Source: Betaproteobacteria bacterium (GTDB lineage: Bacteria > Pseudomonadota > Gammaproteobacteria > Burkholderiales > Burkholderiaceae_D). From it: a stretch of 42,001 bases of DNA. The notes beneath the pieces were generated by a model that worked only from the letters and a program-made list of their open reading frames with translations, was not told the origin of the DNA and made no database searches. Location of the stretch: contig JABDED010000020.1 of the NCBI GenBank assembly GCA_013287275.1, forward strand, positions 1 through 42,001, in the 5' to 3' direction. The translations under genes were made by a program, and so were the position numbers. Below are positions 17,706-24,941 of this stretch, one piece after another. Numbering within the stretch: position 1 is the stretch's first letter; each line of letters opens with the position of its first letter.

Positions 17706-18269
17706 TTACTTCTTGGCGCGAGTAGTTGTTTTTTCAGCTGCTTGAGTGAATTGCTGAGTAGCAGCGGCCAGGTTTTCTTCCAGAGTCTGGACGGCCTGCT
17801 TGCTGGTCTTGCTCAGTTGCTCGTAGCCGGCGTTGATATTGCCGATGACAGTTTTCAAAGCGGCAACAGCTTGCTCGGAACCGGCTGGCGCGTTTTTAGT
17901 CACTTCATCGATCAGCGCGACAACTTTAGTGTTGGTTTCAGCGATGTGCGCTTCCACTGCCTTGGTGAATTCTGCCTGGGTAGCAGTCGTGATGCTTGCC
18001 AGGTGACGGCCATAGGCCAGGGCTTTTTCTGCGCTAGGCTTGGCTTGGGCTGCTGTCAGGGACAGGAATTCCTGTGGGTCTTTAGCGGAAATCAATTGCT
18101 TGGCAGTTGCTGTGGATTCTTCGAAGGTGGCTTTAGCAGCGCTCACGTTCAGTGCGAAGATTTGTTCCAGGCCTTCGAAAGCTTTTTTGTTCAATGCAGT
18201 CAGCGAAGCAAACTGGTTTTCCAGGTTGGTTTTGGTAGCGGCGATAAATTGTTCTGGAGTTGTGTACAT
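17706..18269 (-). CDS. phaP: Phasin family protein
   Basis: The 187-residue, all-helical-looking protein begins MYTTPEQFIAATKTNLE and is rich in Ala, Lys, Glu and Thr with amphipathic heptad-like repeats, the pattern of the betaproteobacterial PhaP-type phasins (length ~180-190). Phasins coat polyhydroxyalkanoate granules in the cytoplasm. ATG 18269 is preceded by AAAGGAAA; an in-frame start at 18326 would add sequence overlapping the leader and is not favoured. A good sigma70-type promoter is visible upstream and a strong terminator downstream, so it is a single-gene unit. Codon choice (many GTT, GCT and CTG) differs a little from its neighbours and fits high expression. Confidence 0.93.
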   Translation of the reverse strand: MYTTPEQFIAATKTNLENQFASLTALNKKAFEGLEQIFALNVSAAKATFEESTATAKQLISAKDPQEFLSLTAAQAKPSAEKALAYGRHLASITTATQAEFTKAVEAHIAETNTKVVALIDEVTKNAPAGSEQAVAALKTVIGNINAGYEQLSKTSKQAVQTLEENLAAATQQFTQAAEKTTTRAKK

Positions 18270-18350
18270 GGTATTTCCTTTAAGAGTGAAAAGATAAATA
18301 TGGCAGTACGTCCATCTGAAAATCATTTATGGTGCACCGCAACAAATCCT

Positions 18351-18378
18351 ATTCTACCCGCAAAAAAAACTGCGTCAA
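18351..18378 (-). promoter_or_regulatory. Predicted sigma70 promoter of the phasin gene
   Basis: On the minus strand, TTGACG (18378-18373) and TAGAAT (18356-18351) are separated by 16 bases. TGC/GCA-rich words lie on both sides: TTGCGACGCACAA upstream of the -35 and TTGTTGCGGTGCACC just after the -10. These could be sites for a PhaR-type granule-responsive repressor; that part is inference. Confidence 0.7.
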
Positions 18379-18460
18379 GCATTTTTTGTGCGTCGCAACA
18401 TAAATATTTCGATTCACGTTCCGACAGGAAATAAACTTGTTTTCTTGCTAGCGTTTTAAG

Positions 18461-18946
18461 CTATACAAGCTGCCCGCCAGCCTCCATCGCCAGTAAAACT
18501 TGCTTGTTCACCAATCCGCCCGCATAGCCGGTCAAAGCGCCGGAAGTGGCGATCACGCGATGGCAGGGCACGATAATGGACACGGGATTGCGCCCATTGG
18601 CAGCCCCCACCGCCCGGACTGCGCTGGGCTTGCCTAGCTGCCGCGCCAGTTCGCCATAGCTGGCCGTCGTGCCGAAAGGAATCGCCAGCAATGCCTGCCA
18701 TACCGCTTGCTGGAAAGGCGTGCCGGCAGACATGTCCAGCGGCAAGTCGAACTCGCGGCGCGTGCCGGCAAAATATTCCTGCAATTGCTGCCTGGCCTGC
18801 AGCAACACTTCATGGCCGTCATCCTGCTGCCAGCCGGCGCTGCCCTTGAAGTGCCTGTGGTTTTCAAAATAGACGCCGGCCAGGCCCCGGTCGCTTGCCG
18901 CCAATAGAAGCTTGCCCACCGGACTATCGTAGTTGGTATAAAACAT
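18461..18946 (-). CDS. ogt: Methylated-DNA--protein-cysteine S-methyltransferase
   Basis: This 161-residue protein carries the hallmark active site PCHRV with acceptor Cys128, the arginine finger in SAVRAVG (Arg111), and the helix-turn-helix region TTASYGELARQLGKPSAV. It removes O6-alkyl groups from guanine in DNA in a suicide reaction. The start lies 12 bases after the stop of the upstream Ada/AlkA fusion gene, with AGGA (AACAGGAACTCCTATG) as a usable ribosome site. The two genes together supply base excision and direct reversal of alkylation damage, and share control from the upstream promoter. Length and motifs are those of Ogt rather than full-length Ada. Confidence 0.96.
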   Translation of the reverse strand: MFYTNYDSPVGKLLLAASDRGLAGVYFENHRHFKGSAGWQQDDGHEVLLQARQQLQEYFAGTRREFDLPLDMSAGTPFQQAVWQALLAIPFGTTASYGELARQLGKPSAVRAVGAANGRNPVSIIVPCHRVIATSGALTGYAGGLVNKQVLLAMEAGGQLV

Positions 18947-18958
18947 AGGAGTTCCTGT

Positions 18959-20461
18959 TCAGTCCTTGTTGGATAGGGATTGCCATAACAATAGCGCCGC
19001 ATACGAGCGCCACGGCGACCACGGATGCGCGCGCGCCAGCAATTGTTTTTCCGTCATCCTGGTCTCCGGCGCTACGGCCGCCGCTTTTTGCAAGGCCAGG
19101 TCGCCGGCCGGGAAGGCGTCGGTGAAACGCAGAGCCCGCAAGGCAATGTATTGCGCAGTCCATTCGCCGACGCCACCCACGGTTTTCAAGCGCGCCACCG
19201 CGTCTTCCAGCGATATGCCGGCCGGCATTCGCAAGCCGCCTGCCGTTGCGAAGACCGCCAAGTTGCGGATGGTCGCGGCACGGGTCTTGGTCAGGCCTAT
19301 CTGCGCGATGTCTTCCGGCGCGGTCTGGGCCAACAGCTCGGCCGTGGGGAAATGGTGGCTGGCTTCGGCAAACGGCGTCACAACGGGTTCGCCAAAACGC
19401 CGCACTAGCCGTCCGGCGACGGTGGATGCGCCGGCAACACTGACCTGCTGCCCCAGTATCGCCCGTATCGCCAGCTCAAACGCATGAAACGCGCCGGGCA
19501 CCCGCAAACCCGGCGTACGCACTATCTGCGCCGCCAGCAGTTCATCGGTCTGCAGATAGGATGCCATCACCATGGGATTGGCGTCCAGGTCAAACAGGCT
19601 GCGCACTTTGGCCAGCAGCGGCATCAGCACGGGCGCCAGGGCGGGAGCTACCTGCAGGCTCAATTGCAGCCGCTCGGGCACATGCTTCACCTGCAGCCAG
19701 CCCTGCTTGCCGCCGATATCCACACTGCGTACATACGAACGCCCCGCCTTGCCGTCCAGCACCGCCTCCAGCCCCGGCATCGCGCGCGCCGCCAGATAAT
19801 TCAGCACCTCATCCCACGCATAAGGCGGCCGGTAAGCCAGCCGCAAGACTATGCCCTCGGTATCGGTCGCCGACGCCCGCCGTATCGATCCCGGCGCCAT
19901 CTTGTAGCGTTCGGCAAACAGCGCATTGAAGCGCCGCACGCTGCCGAATCCCGCCGCATAGGCGACGTCGGTCATCGCCAGGCCGGTCTCCTGCAACAGC
20001 TTTTTCGCAAACAGCAGCCGCTGCGTCTGCGCCAACTCCACCGGTGTCACGCCGAAGTGCTGCAGCAAGACCCGCCGCAATTGCCGCGAAGACAGGCCTA
20101 TCTCTTCCGCCAGCCGCTCCACATTGCCGTCATTCAAAGCCCCGGCCGCTATCCTTTGCCACACCGCATACGCCAGGTTCTGCTGCAACGCATACGGCGC
20201 CAGCTCGGGCCGGCAGCGCAGGCAAGGCCGGAACCCGGCCGCCTCCGCCGCTGCCGCACTGGAATAATAAGTACAGGAAGAAGCGCGCGCCGTCTTCACC
20301 GCACACACAGGCCGGCAATACACGCCGGTAGTCTTCACGCCGATGAAAAACACGCCGTCAAACCGGCTGTCGCGCGCCACCAGCGCGCGGTAGCAATGCT
20401 CGGGATCCAGCAGCGAAACCGGCGAAGCCGAGGCGAGAGGCTCAGGTAATTGTATGTCCAT
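18959..20461 (-). CDS. alkA: Ada-type regulator fused to AlkA 3-methyladenine DNA glycosylase
   Basis: The 500-residue protein has three parts. Residues ~20-92 are an Ada N-terminal zinc domain with Cys49, Cys53, Cys80 and Cys83; Cys49 corresponds to the methyl-phosphotriester acceptor that turns Ada into an activator. Residues ~93-195 are an AraC-type double helix-turn-helix. Residues ~205-500 are an AlkA glycosylase with the HhH signature VGGVGEWTAQYIALRALR and the catalytic Asp454 in PAGDLAL. It would both sense alkylation and excise damaged bases. The methyltransferase half of classical Ada is supplied by the ogt gene 12 bases downstream. ATG 20461 has no Shine-Dalgarno and lies about seven bases after a TATAAC box, so the mRNA may be leaderless. 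Confidence 0.94.
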   Translation of the reverse strand: MDIQLPEPLASASPVSLLDPEHCYRALVARDSRFDGVFFIGVKTTGVYCRPVCAVKTARASSCTYYSSAAAAEAAGFRPCLRCRPELAPYALQQNLAYAVWQRIAAGALNDGNVERLAEEIGLSSRQLRRVLLQHFGVTPVELAQTQRLLFAKKLLQETGLAMTDVAYAAGFGSVRRFNALFAERYKMAPGSIRRASATDTEGIVLRLAYRPPYAWDEVLNYLAARAMPGLEAVLDGKAGRSYVRSVDIGGKQGWLQVKHVPERLQLSLQVAPALAPVLMPLLAKVRSLFDLDANPMVMASYLQTDELLAAQIVRTPGLRVPGAFHAFELAIRAILGQQVSVAGASTVAGRLVRRFGEPVVTPFAEASHHFPTAELLAQTAPEDIAQIGLTKTRAATIRNLAVFATAGGLRMPAGISLEDAVARLKTVGGVGEWTAQYIALRALRFTDAFPAGDLALQKAAAVAPETRMTEKQLLARAHPWSPWRSYAALLLWQSLSNKD

Positions 20462-20467
20462 GACGAC

Positions 20468-20496
20468 GTTATACGCGCACCAAAATCCAGCGTCTA
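20468..20496 (-). promoter_or_regulatory. Possible promoter of the alkA-ogt operon
   Basis: On the minus strand TAGACG (20496-20491) and TATAAC (20473-20468) are 17 bases apart. The expected transcription start coincides with, or lies within a base or two of, the alkA ATG. No clear Ada box was identified. Confidence 0.45.
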
Positions 20497-20584
20497 GCCA
20501 TTTTCGGACATCGCAATTTCAAAGATCCCGCAAACTGGTGTTGCAGTTGCAGTTGCTGTTGACCTTCAACCGCTCGGGACGCAG

Positions 20585-20677
20585 CATTTTGTGCGGCACA
20601 GAAAATGGATCAGAAATGAACGTTGTTTGAGCGTAGCGAGTTTCGTTCATTTCCCATTTTTTGTGCCGCACAAAATG
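20585..20677. repeat. Long imperfect inverted repeat downstream of nothing but spacer DNA
   Basis: The outer arms are perfect over 16 bases: CATTTTGTGCGGCACA (20585-20600) and TGTGCCGCACAAAATG (20662-20677). Pairing continues inward with GAAAATGG/CCATTTTT and GAAATGAACG/CGTTCATTTC, giving arms of about 37 bases around a ~20-base centre that reads GAGCGTAGCGAG. It lies between the divergent alkA and small-ORF genes and would fold into a long hairpin. Confidence 0.8.
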
Positions 20678-20763
20678 TGATGGGGCTTAGCCCCATCACC
20701 CGTAGGGTAAGTCTGCGGTCGTCTTCTTTTTGCTTACTTTTTCTTGACGAAGCAAGAAAAAGT
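20677..20763. repeat. Two further stacked hairpins adjoining the inverted repeat
   Basis: GTGATGGGGC (20677-20686) and GCCCCATCAC (20690-20699) form a perfect 10-bp stem around TTA. ACTTTTTCTTG (20736-20746) and CAAGAAAAAGT (20753-20763) form a perfect 11-bp stem. A GC-rich palindromic stretch (TGGCCGCCGGGCCA, 20767-20780) follows. Short frames reading through this block on both strands (20610-20835) look like repeat-derived sequence rather than genes. The whole 20585-20830 block resembles a dispersed intergenic repeat unit. Confidence 0.7.
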
Positions 20764-20917
20764 GAGTGGCCGCCGGGCCACCCCCGGCCTGCATCCACGA
20801 AGCGCGCATTCAAATTACGAAGCGAGGACCATTGAAACTGGCCCGGTCAATCCACCAGCCCACCTCCCTCACCACTTTGCGTTAAACTAAATCCAACCAA
20901 AAGCCAATGTACCCGCC

Positions 20918-21046
20918 ATGCAAACAAGCAATCTCAAGAAACTGCTGCTAGCCATAGTAATGGCGCTGATCGCCGCAGCCAGCTTCGCCGCCTGCCTGCA
21001 ACCCGCACTGATCCTGAAGCTCGCCCAAAACCTGTCCCTTTGCTAA
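20918..21046 (+). CDS. Small hydrophobic protein of 42 residues
   Basis: ATG 20918 opens a 42-codon frame ending at TAA 21044-21046. The product starts MQTSNLKKLLLAIVMALIAA and continues through an Ala-rich hydrophobic stretch to a single Cys near residue 26, then a second amphipathic segment ending in Cys. The basic start followed by a 15-residue hydrophobic core looks like a signal or membrane-anchor sequence. The expected lipobox spacing (SFAAC) could make Cys26 a lipidation site. Third positions are GC-rich, as in real genes here. The Shine-Dalgarno is poor. The stop is 13 bases before the aminotransferase start, so the two may be co-transcribed. I do not recognise the family. Confidence 0.5.
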   Translation: MQTSNLKKLLLAIVMALIAAASFAACLQPALILKLAQNLSLC

Positions 21047-21059
21047 ACCCCGAGTCCAA

Positions 21060-22235
21060 ATGACCCTGCATCTCCCCCACGCAAGATCCATCGTCCAGCA
21101 ACTGGGCGCGTCACAGATCCGTGAAGTCGCCAACGCCGGTATAGGCCTGGACAATGTGCTGCCGTTCTGGTTCGGCGAACCGGATGAAGTCACACCGCAA
21201 TTCATCCGCGACGCCGCCAAGGAAGGCCTGGACGCCGGCGACACCTTTTACACGCACAACTACGGCATTCCACCCTTGCGCGCGGCCATCGCCAACTACC
21301 TGTCGGGATTGCACCAGCCTATAGGGCCGGAAAGGATAGCGGTCACTTCCGCCGGTGTATCGGCGCTGATGCTGATCGCGCAGACCATACTGAATCCGGG
21401 CGACCGGGTAGTCGCGGTCACGCCTATCTGGCCCAACCTGGTCGAGATCCCGAAGATACTCGGCGCCGAAGTGGTCAAGGTGCCGCTTCAGTTCGGCCTG
21501 ACCTGGGAGCTGGACTTGCAGCAATTGCTAGACGCGCTGACGCCCGGCACCAAGGCAGTGTTCATCAATTCGCCGAATAACCCTACCGGCTGGGTGATGC
21601 CGCGCGAACAACAGCAGGCGGTGCTGGAGCATTGCCGCCGGCACGGCATCTGGATCCTGGCCGACGACGTGTACGAACGCCTGGTGTACGGCGAAAAGTG
21701 CGCACCTTCCTTCCTGGACCTGAGCGTGCCGCAAGACCGGCTGATCTCCGCCAATAGTTTTTCCAAGGCCTGGCTGATGACCGGCTGGCGCCTGGGCTGG
21801 ATCGTCGCACCGGAAGCCGTGATGACGGATCTGGGCAAGCTGATCGAATACAACACCTCTTGCGCGCCGGGCTTCATCCAGCGCGCCGGCATTGCGGCGA
21901 TAGAGCGCGGCGACGAGATCGTGCAACACACTTTGGCTCGCTACCAGGCCGCGCGCGACTACCTGTACCAGCGCCTGAACGCGATGCCGGGCATTACCAC
22001 GCCCAATCCCAAGGGCGCGATGTATTTGTTCTTCCGGGTCGATGGCCAGGCCGATACCTTGCAGCTATGCAAACGCCTGGTCAGGGAAGCCGGCTTGGGC
22101 CTGGCGCCGGGCAGCGCGTTCGGGCCAGAAGGGGAAGGCTACCTGCGCTGGTGCTTTGCCAGTTCGGTCGAGAAACTGGAACTGGGCGCAAGCCGGCTGG
22201 AGTCTTTCCTGAAACAGGCTGGAAAGCAGATGTAA
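21060..22235 (+). CDS. PLP-dependent class I/II aminotransferase
   Basis: This 391-residue fold-type I aminotransferase has the PLP lysine at Lys236 in SFSKAWLMTGWRLGW, the Asn174-Pro-Thr-Gly motif (NNPTG), Asp203/Tyr205 in ADDVYERL and a substrate-carboxylate Arg near the C-terminus. The family includes aspartate, alanine and aromatic aminotransferases; the substrate cannot be fixed from sequence. The start at 21060 has only a weak ribosome site (CGAG) and follows the small hydrophobic ORF by 13 bases. The gene is closed by an intrinsic terminator, so the unit is the small ORF plus this enzyme at most. Confidence 0.93.
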   Translation: MTLHLPHARSIVQQLGASQIREVANAGIGLDNVLPFWFGEPDEVTPQFIRDAAKEGLDAGDTFYTHNYGIPPLRAAIANYLSGLHQPIGPERIAVTSAGVSALMLIAQTILNPGDRVVAVTPIWPNLVEIPKILGAEVVKVPLQFGLTWELDLQQLLDALTPGTKAVFINSPNNPTGWVMPREQQQAVLEHCRRHGIWILADDVYERLVYGEKCAPSFLDLSVPQDRLISANSFSKAWLMTGWRLGWIVAPEAVMTDLGKLIEYNTSCAPGFIQRAGIAAIERGDEIVQHTLARYQAARDYLYQRLNAMPGITTPNPKGAMYLFFRVDGQADTLQLCKRLVREAGLGLAPGSAFGPEGEGYLRWCFASSVEKLELGASRLESFLKQAGKQM

Positions 22236-22253
22236 GGCAAGTACCCGCAGCAT

Positions 22254-22295
22254 AAACCGGCATGGTTTCCAGACGGAATCAAATGCCGGTTTTTT
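22254..22295 (+). terminator. Intrinsic terminator after the aminotransferase
   Basis: AAACCGGCAT (22254-22263) pairs with ATGCCGGTTT (22283-22292), and the T-run extends to 22295. Confidence 0.88.
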
Positions 22296-22523
22296 CATTT
22301 TTTACTATACAAAATTGAGGTTTTGGAGAAAATTCGGCGATTCTGTATCGAATTTGCTGTATTTGGCCAATTCCAGGAATCAAATGGCAGAATATCAAGT
22401 CATAGTCCTGTAACACACTCTATTCCAATTCACCGATTGTGCATCACCGGCAGAAAAACCAAGAACGCCGGCGCTGCCGTAAGCTGTAACGAACCTCAGC
22501 CACTTGCTATTAGGGAAGAATCT

Positions 22524-24707
22524 ATGTCACGCCTCCTGTTCATGATGCTTTGCACCAGCCTGGCGCTAAATGCCGGCGCCGCCGACACCCCACGGACAAA
22601 TATTAATGGCGCCAGCGCCAACACCAATGCGGCTGCGCCCGTTCCGGCCGGCAATCCTTTCATGACACCGAGTACGCTGCCTTACGGCATGCCGGCTTTC
22701 GACAAGATCAAGGACGAGCACTACGCGCCGGCCTTCACCGAAGCGATGCGCCAGCAGACATCGGAGATCAATGCAATTGCGGACAACCCTGCCGCGCCCA
22801 CCTTCGACAACACCATCGTCGCCATGGAAAAAGACGGCCAGATGCTGAACCGGGTCTCTGCGGTTTTCTTCAACCTGACCGGCGCCAATACCAACCCGAC
22901 GCTGGAAGCGGTATCGCGCGACCTGGCGCCGAAGCTGGCAGCGCACAATGACGCGATCAAACTGAACGCAAAATTGTTCAAGCGCATCAGCGCCGTGTAT
23001 GAACAGCGTGCCAACCTGGCGCTGGATCCGGAGTCGCGCCTGTTGCTGGAGCGCTATTACACCGATTTCGTGCGCGCCGGCGCCAAGCTGTCCGATGCCG
23101 ACAAGACCAAGCTGAAGGCCATCAACGGGCAACTGGCCAGCCTGGGCACTACTTTCAGCCAGAATGTGCTGAAGGAGACCAATGCCTCCGCCGTCATCGT
23201 CGATACCAAGGCCGAACTGAAGGGCCTCAGCGACAATGAAATCACTGCCGCTGCCGATGCCGCCAAGGCGCACGGCCTGCAAGGGAAATATGTGATCGCG
23301 CTGATGAACACCACCGGCCAGCCGTATGAAACCACGCTGACCAACCGCGCGCTGCGCAAGCGCCTGTATGACGCCTCGGTAGAGCGCGGCAGCCACGGCG
23401 GCGAGTTCGACAACCGTGAAATCGCAATCAGCCTTGCCAAACTGCGCGCCGAAAAGGCCCAACTGCTTGGCTATCCTAATTATGCGGCGTATTCGCTGGA
23501 AGACAATACGGCCAAGAACACGACGGCCGTCAACAAGATGCTGAGTGAACTGGCGCCGGCAGCGGTTGCGAATGCAAAAAAAGAAGCCGCCGACATGCAA
23601 AAGCTGATCGACGCCAAGAAAGGTGGCTTCAAGCTGGCGGCCTGGGACTGGGCTTTCTATGCGGAGCAGGTGCGTAAAGCCAAGTACAGCTTTGACGAAT
23701 CGCAGTTGCGCCCTTACTTTGAGCTGAACAATGTGCTGCAAAACGGCGTGTTCTTTGCCGCCACCAAGCTGTACGGCATCACTTTCAAAGAACGCAAGGA
23801 CCTGCCGGTGTACAACCCTACCGTGCGCGTGTTTGAGGTATTCGACGCTGACGGCAAGCCTATGGCGCTGTTCCTGGCGGACATGTATGCGCGCGACAAT
23901 AAGCGCGGCGGCGCCTGGATGAATGAATACGTGGACCAGTCCTTCCTGTTCGGCACCCGCCCGGTAGTCGCCAACCACCTGAACATCCCCAAACCGCCGG
24001 AAGGCCAGCCTACGCTGCTGACCTATGATGAAGTGCGCACCGCGTTCCATGAATTCGGCCACGCGCTGCACGGCATGTTCTCCAATGTGCGCTATCCGCG
24101 TTTCTCCGGCACCAGCGTGCCGCTCGACTTTGTCGAATATCCGTCGCAAGTGAATGAGATGTGGTCGGTATGGCCGGAAGTGCTGCAAAACTATGCGAAG
24201 CACTACCAGACCGGCGAACCCATGCCGCAGGCTTTGGTGGACAAGCTGAGCGCGACAGGCAAATTCAACCAGGGCTTCGCAACGACGGAATACCTGGCCG
24301 CCACCTTGCTGGACCAGCGCTGGCACCAGCTGAGCACCAGCCAGATCCCGGACGATGCGCTGGAATTTGAAGCCAAGGCGCTGAAACAGGCCGGCGTGGA
24401 CTATGCGCCGGTGCCACCGCGTTATCGCAGCACCTATTTTTCGCACATCTTTGCCGGCGATTATACGGCCGGCTACTATTCCTACCTGTGGGCCGAGGTG
24501 CTGGATGCGGATACTGTCGAGTGGTTCAAGGAAAACGGCGGCCTGTCCCGCAAGAACGGCGACTGGTTCCGCCAGCAATTGCTGTCCAAGGGCGGCAGCA
24601 TGGACGCGATGGAAGCTTTCCGCAATTTCCGCGGACGCGACGCCAAAATCCGGCCTCTGCTGGAACGCCGCGGACTGACTGCAAGCAGTAGCACGGGCAG
24701 CAAATAG
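22524..24707 (+). CDS. dcp: Exported M3-family peptidyl-dipeptidase
   Basis: The 727-residue product opens with a hydrophobic signal-like stretch (LLFMMLCTSLALNAGAA), so it is predicted to be exported to the periplasm. The M3 zinc site is intact: His509, Glu510 and His513 in HEFGH, and the third ligand Glu538 in DFVEYPSQ. Length and order (alpha-helical N-terminal half, catalytic C-terminal half) fit Dcp, which trims dipeptides from the C-terminus of oligopeptides; oligopeptidase A is the alternative, but that is normally cytoplasmic. I take ATG 22524 with AGGGAAGAA upstream; an in-frame start at 22323 would add 67 residues that look non-coding. The gene is isolated between two terminators. 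Confidence 0.93.
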   Translation: MSRLLFMMLCTSLALNAGAADTPRTNINGASANTNAAAPVPAGNPFMTPSTLPYGMPAFDKIKDEHYAPAFTEAMRQQTSEINAIADNPAAPTFDNTIVAMEKDGQMLNRVSAVFFNLTGANTNPTLEAVSRDLAPKLAAHNDAIKLNAKLFKRISAVYEQRANLALDPESRLLLERYYTDFVRAGAKLSDADKTKLKAINGQLASLGTTFSQNVLKETNASAVIVDTKAELKGLSDNEITAAADAAKAHGLQGKYVIALMNTTGQPYETTLTNRALRKRLYDASVERGSHGGEFDNREIAISLAKLRAEKAQLLGYPNYAAYSLEDNTAKNTTAVNKMLSELAPAAVANAKKEAADMQKLIDAKKGGFKLAAWDWAFYAEQVRKAKYSFDESQLRPYFELNNVLQNGVFFAATKLYGITFKERKDLPVYNPTVRVFEVFDADGKPMALFLADMYARDNKRGGAWMNEYVDQSFLFGTRPVVANHLNIPKPPEGQPTLLTYDEVRTAFHEFGHALHGMFSNVRYPRFSGTSVPLDFVEYPSQVNEMWSVWPEVLQNYAKHYQTGEPMPQALVDKLSATGKFNQGFATTEYLAATLLDQRWHQLSTSQIPDDALEFEAKALKQAGVDYAPVPPRYRSTYFSHIFAGDYTAGYYSYLWAEVLDADTVEWFKENGGLSRKNGDWFRQQLLSKGGSMDAMEAFRNFRGRDAKIRPLLERRGLTASSSTGSK

Positions 24708-24740
24708 GCGTTTTTACCCTGTAAGGTGCTTAAACCCCGC

Positions 24741-24767
24741 AAGCCACGACGAGTTCGTGGCTTTTTT
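24741..24767 (+). terminator. Intrinsic terminator after dcp
   Basis: AAGCCACGA (24741-24749) pairs with TCGTGGCTT (24755-24763), followed by T to 24767. Confidence 0.9.
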
Positions 24768-24941
24768 ATTGGCGCTGCCCCATAGCTATAGCCTAACGGG
24801 TCGATAATATATTGGACAGTGGCTTAAATATTGATGGACAGCCAGTAGCCGTCTGTTCATACTTTGACAAGCTTTTTGGTAGGGCTGACGTAAATTTAAC
24901 AAATTGCCAATTGGCGGGAAAGATGTTCCCGGAAGAGTTAC

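Noticed and set aside
20610-20835. Short frames on both strands (67 and 70 codons) in the hairpin block
   Set aside because: They read through inverted repeats and a palindromic GC block, so they are more likely products of repeat DNA than genes.
22566-24578. 670-codon minus-strand frame opposite the M3 peptidase
   Set aside because: Composition is artefactual (His/Arg/Gln/Val-rich) and the plus strand carries the full HEXXH zinc site.
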